Positions 62,005 through 64,000 of a stretch of DNA of 64,000 nt are shown in pieces (the stretch's first letter is position 1; each line of letters begins with the position of its first letter). A program made the translations under genes and the position numbers. This DNA is from RYN-230 sp963717125 (lineage in GTDB: Bacteria; Actinomycetota; Actinomycetes; Streptosporangiales; Streptosporangiaceae). The stretch covers positions 434,001 through 498,000 of the forward strand of contig CAVQVG010000020.1 of the NCBI GenBank assembly GCA_963717125.1. The letters run 5' to 3'. Under the pieces are notes generated by a model that was not told where the DNA came from, made no database searches, and worked only from the letters and a program-made list of their open reading frames with translations.

Positions 62005-63443
62005 CGGCCGTCCCGCAGGTTCAGCACGATGATCCGCGGGTCGGTCATGTCCGCCACCGCATAACGGGGGCCCTCCAGGCCGTAGCCGCTGTTCTTCACC
62101 CCGCCGTAGGGCATCGCGTCGGCGTGATAGCTGGACGTGTCGTTGATCATCACGCCGCCCACCTGGAGCTGCCGGGCGGCGTGGAAGGCGGCGTCCAGGT
62201 CCTGGGTGAACACCCCGGCCTGCAGGCCGTACTCGCCGGCGTTGACCAGGTCGATGGCCTCGCCCAGACTGCGCACCGCGACCAGCGCGACGGCCGGGGC
62301 GAAGATTTCCTCGGTCATGATCTGGCTGTCCGGCGGCGGATCGCGGAGCAGCGCCGGGGTCAGCACCGGGCCGTCCCGCTCGCCGCCGGCCAGCACCGTG
62401 GCGCCGCGGCCGGCCGCCTGCTGGATCCAGCGTTGGGCGCGCTGCGCCTCGGCTGGTGCGATCAGCGGGCCGACCTGGACGGCCGGGTCGCGCGGGTCCC
62501 CGGCGCGCAGCCCGGCCACCCGCTTGGCCAGCCGCCCGGCCAGCTCATCCGCTACCGCTTCGTGCACGAGCAGCCGCTGCACGCTGGTGCACACCTGGCC
62601 GGCCTTCCGGTAGCCGGCCCGGACGACCAGGTCGGCGACCAGCTCGAGGTCGGCGTCGGCGGCCACGATCGAGGCGCTGTTCGAGCCGAGTTCCAGGTGC
62701 GTCTTGGCGATCCCGGAGTTCTGCTTGATGGCCAGGCCGGTCGCGGCGGAGCCGGTGAACGTGAAGAACCGGACCCGCCGGTCGGCCACCAGCGCGGCCC
62801 CGGTGCTCTCCCCCGGCCCGCAGACCAGCTGCAGGAACCCGGGCGGCAGGCCCGCGTCGAGCAGCGCCTGGGCCAAGGCGACCGAGCACAGCGGGGTCTG
62901 CTCGGCCGGCTTGAGCACGACCGCGTTGCCGGCCGCGATGGCCGGGCCGACCTTGTGCGCCGTGGTGTTCAGCGGCGCGTTGAACGGCGTGATGGCGGCG
63001 ACCACGCCGACCGGCACCCGGATGGTGAACGCCAGCCGGCCCTCGCTGCCGGGGGTGGCGGCCACCGGGATCTCCTGGCCGGCGATCCGCACCGCTTCCT
63101 CGGCGGATAGCCGCAGGGTGGCCACCGCCCGGGTCAGCTCGGTGGCCGCGTCCGCGGGGGTGAACCCGGTCTCGGCCACGTACAGCGCGCGGATCTCATC
63201 CCGGCGGGCTTCGAGCAGCCGCGCCGCCTCGGTCAGGATGGCCTGCCGCCGGGCCGGTGGCAGCGGCCGCTGCGCGGCGGCCACCGCGCCGGTCACCGCC
63301 CGGCCGACGTCGGCCGGCCCGGCCTGAGCGACCGCGGCGAACTGCTCCCGGGTGTATTTGTCCAGCACCGGGAGCTCGGTCCGGGGCGGTTCCCACTGCC
63401 CGTCGATGAGCAGCCCGGTGGTGCCCGCAAGCAGCCCTGTCAT
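62001..63443 (-). CDS. NAD(P)-dependent aldehyde dehydrogenase
   Basis: 480 residues. Complete catalytic set: Asn in TPFNAPLNTTAHK, Glu in LELGSNSASIVAAD (LELG), nucleophilic Cys in RKAGQVCTSVQRL, NAD loop FTFTGSAATG and the second Glu in TEEIFAPAVALV. First gene of the operon, divergent from the ThDP enzyme; its stop overlaps the isomerase start. Family members oxidise semialdehydes or hydroxyaldehydes. ATG 63443. Confidence 0.93.
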   Translation of the reverse strand: MTGLLAGTTGLLIDGQWEPPRTELPVLDKYTREQFAAVAQAGPADVGRAVTGAVAAAQRPLPPARRQAILTEAARLLEARRDEIRALYVAETGFTPADAATELTRAVATLRLSAEEAVRIAGQEIPVAATPGSEGRLAFTIRVPVGVVAAITPFNAPLNTTAHKVGPAIAAGNAVVLKPAEQTPLCSVALAQALLDAGLPPGFLQLVCGPGESTGAALVADRRVRFFTFTGSAATGLAIKQNSGIAKTHLELGSNSASIVAADADLELVADLVVRAGYRKAGQVCTSVQRLLVHEAVADELAGRLAKRVAGLRAGDPRDPAVQVGPLIAPAEAQRAQRWIQQAAGRGATVLAGGERDGPVLTPALLRDPPPDSQIMTEEIFAPAVALVAVRSLGEAIDLVNAGEYGLQAGVFTQDLDAAFHAARQLQVGGVMINDTSSYHADAMPYGGVKNSGYGLEGPRYAVADMTDPRIIVLNLRDGR

Positions 63444-63557
63444 GTGCGCCAGCTCCCTCTTGACGGGGACATCAGGCTGCCATACTGTCCCGCATCATGC
63501 AATGGCTTGCTTAATACGCAAAGCAGATGCACGGTGCGGCGCGGCGGAAGGGGTGGC
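63444..63557. promoter_or_regulatory. Divergent promoter region of the catabolic operon
   Basis: 114 bases between the start of the aldehyde dehydrogenase (minus) and the ThDP enzyme (plus). It contains the AT-rich segment TTGCTTAATACGCAA (63507-63521, TTGC and GCAA arms), the only such site in this gap and a possible IclR operator. Both promoters must lie here. Not experimentally supported. Confidence 0.4.
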
Positions 63558-64000
63558 GTGAAGGGCGCGGAGATCATCACCGAGTACCTCATCCGGGAGC
63601 GGGTGCCGTACGTGGTGGGGTTGTGCGGGCACGGTGATCTCGGCCTGCTGGACGCGCTGTACGACCGGCGCGCGGAGATCCGCACTCTGTCCGTGCACCA
63701 CGAGTCGGCCGCGGGCTTCATCGCGGATGCCTACTACCGGATCCGGCACCAGCCGCTGGCCACGTTCACCTCGGTCGGGCCCGGGTCGGCCAACCTGCCG
63801 GTCGCGCTCGGCTCGGCGCTGATGGACTCCTCGGCCTTCCTGGCCATCACCGGGAACGTGCCGACCACGCAGTTCAACCGGGCGCCGTTCCAGGAGACCG
63901 GGCGGCACTACCAGGCGGACACGCCGGGGGTGCTGCGGCCCTACGTCAAGCGCAGCTTCCAGGCCACCCGGGCCGGCCAGCTGCCGCTGATGCTGCGCCA
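63558..64000 (+). CDS. ThDP-dependent enzyme (acetolactate-synthase-like), 5' part
   Basis: GTG 63558 has GGAAGGGG six bases upstream; the frame is open to the window end (147 codons visible). KGAEIITEYLIRERVPYVVG, the catalytic Glu region in VHHESAAGFIADAYYR, TSVGPGSANLPVALGSALMD and ITGNVPTTQFNRAPFQET are the pyrimidine-binding domain of the acetolactate synthase, glyoxylate carboligase and benzoylformate decarboxylase superfamily. In its context it probably cleaves or joins an alpha-keto acid within the same pathway as the divergent operon. Confidence 0.85.
   Translation, partial: MKGAEIITEYLIRERVPYVVGLCGHGDLGLLDALYDRRAEIRTLSVHHESAAGFIADAYYRIRHQPLATFTSVGPGSANLPVALGSALMDSSAFLAITGNVPTTQFNRAPFQETGRHYQADTPGVLRPYVKRSFQATRAGQLPLMLR

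Noticed and set aside
1..64000. CRISPR arrays, tRNA or rRNA genes, prophage
   Set aside because: No regular spaced repeats, no cloverleaf-type sequences and no phage structural genes were found by eye; a program scan was not possible.

Overview
The window is high-GC, gene-dense DNA from an actinobacterium. Evidence for this: GTG and TTG starts are common, and there are an F420-type deazaflavin reductase, two DUF397 proteins (one paired with an XRE/DUF5753 regulator and an RsbW-like ATPase), several TetR/IclR/GntR regulators, and many actinobacteria-specific hypothetical families. A streptomycete or a member of Streptosporangiales is plausible, but no rRNA or universal marker is present to fix the taxon. 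No tRNA, rRNA, CRISPR array, prophage or replication origin was seen.

Layout. 0-5.8 kb: truncated SDR, AraC regulator, F420-type reductase/aldo-keto reductase pair, GAF membrane protein, flavin monooxygenase. 5.8-16.2 kb: small membrane protein, GH76 enzyme, aminopeptidase N relic, thiolase/nitronate monooxygenase pair, two SGNH lipoproteins, VOC proteins, and a HicB-like gene behind a hicA remnant and a 44-bp perfect palindrome. 16.2-18.1 kb: complete IS1182-type element. 18.1-24.8 kb: TetR-controlled hydrolase, XRE/DUF397/ATPase trio, TetR-MFS-NAD(P)-binding efflux locus with visible operators. 24.9-28.9 kb: GntR-controlled split transketolase plus M24 protein. 28.9-34.2 kb: Tat-exported M28 peptidase, two-component system, an aldolase-like protein lacking its catalytic lysines, an orphan DUF397 protein. 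34.3-37.5 kb: a P-loop NTPase fused to a protein kinase, convergent with a 38-residue zinc-ribbon peptide and a small soluble protein; this is the best candidate for an undescribed (conflict/signalling) system. 37.8-40.9 kb: two divergent KdpD-sensor-domain proteins without a kinase, and a thioredoxin. 41-57.8 kb: miscellaneous enzymes, an integral-membrane lipase-like gene, a large secreted protein, and a run of oxidoreductase, pentapeptide-like, nitrilase and DUF899 genes. 57.9-64 kb: a tightly coupled five-gene catabolic operon (aldehyde dehydrogenase, sugar-isomerase-like, FAD dehydrogenase, IclR, 3-hydroxyisobutyrate-dehydrogenase-like), divergent from a ThDP enzyme that runs off the end.

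A striking overall feature is the number of genes that need a single-base shift to read through or to stop correctly. Ten such sites were found, several in runs of G or C. Some loci (aminopeptidase N, IclR fragment, HicA) are truly truncated; the rest could be recent decay or base-calling errors, and they produce two apparent gene fusions (MFS with NAD(P)-binding protein; transketolase with M24). Where a shift is evident, coordinates are given for the intended gene.
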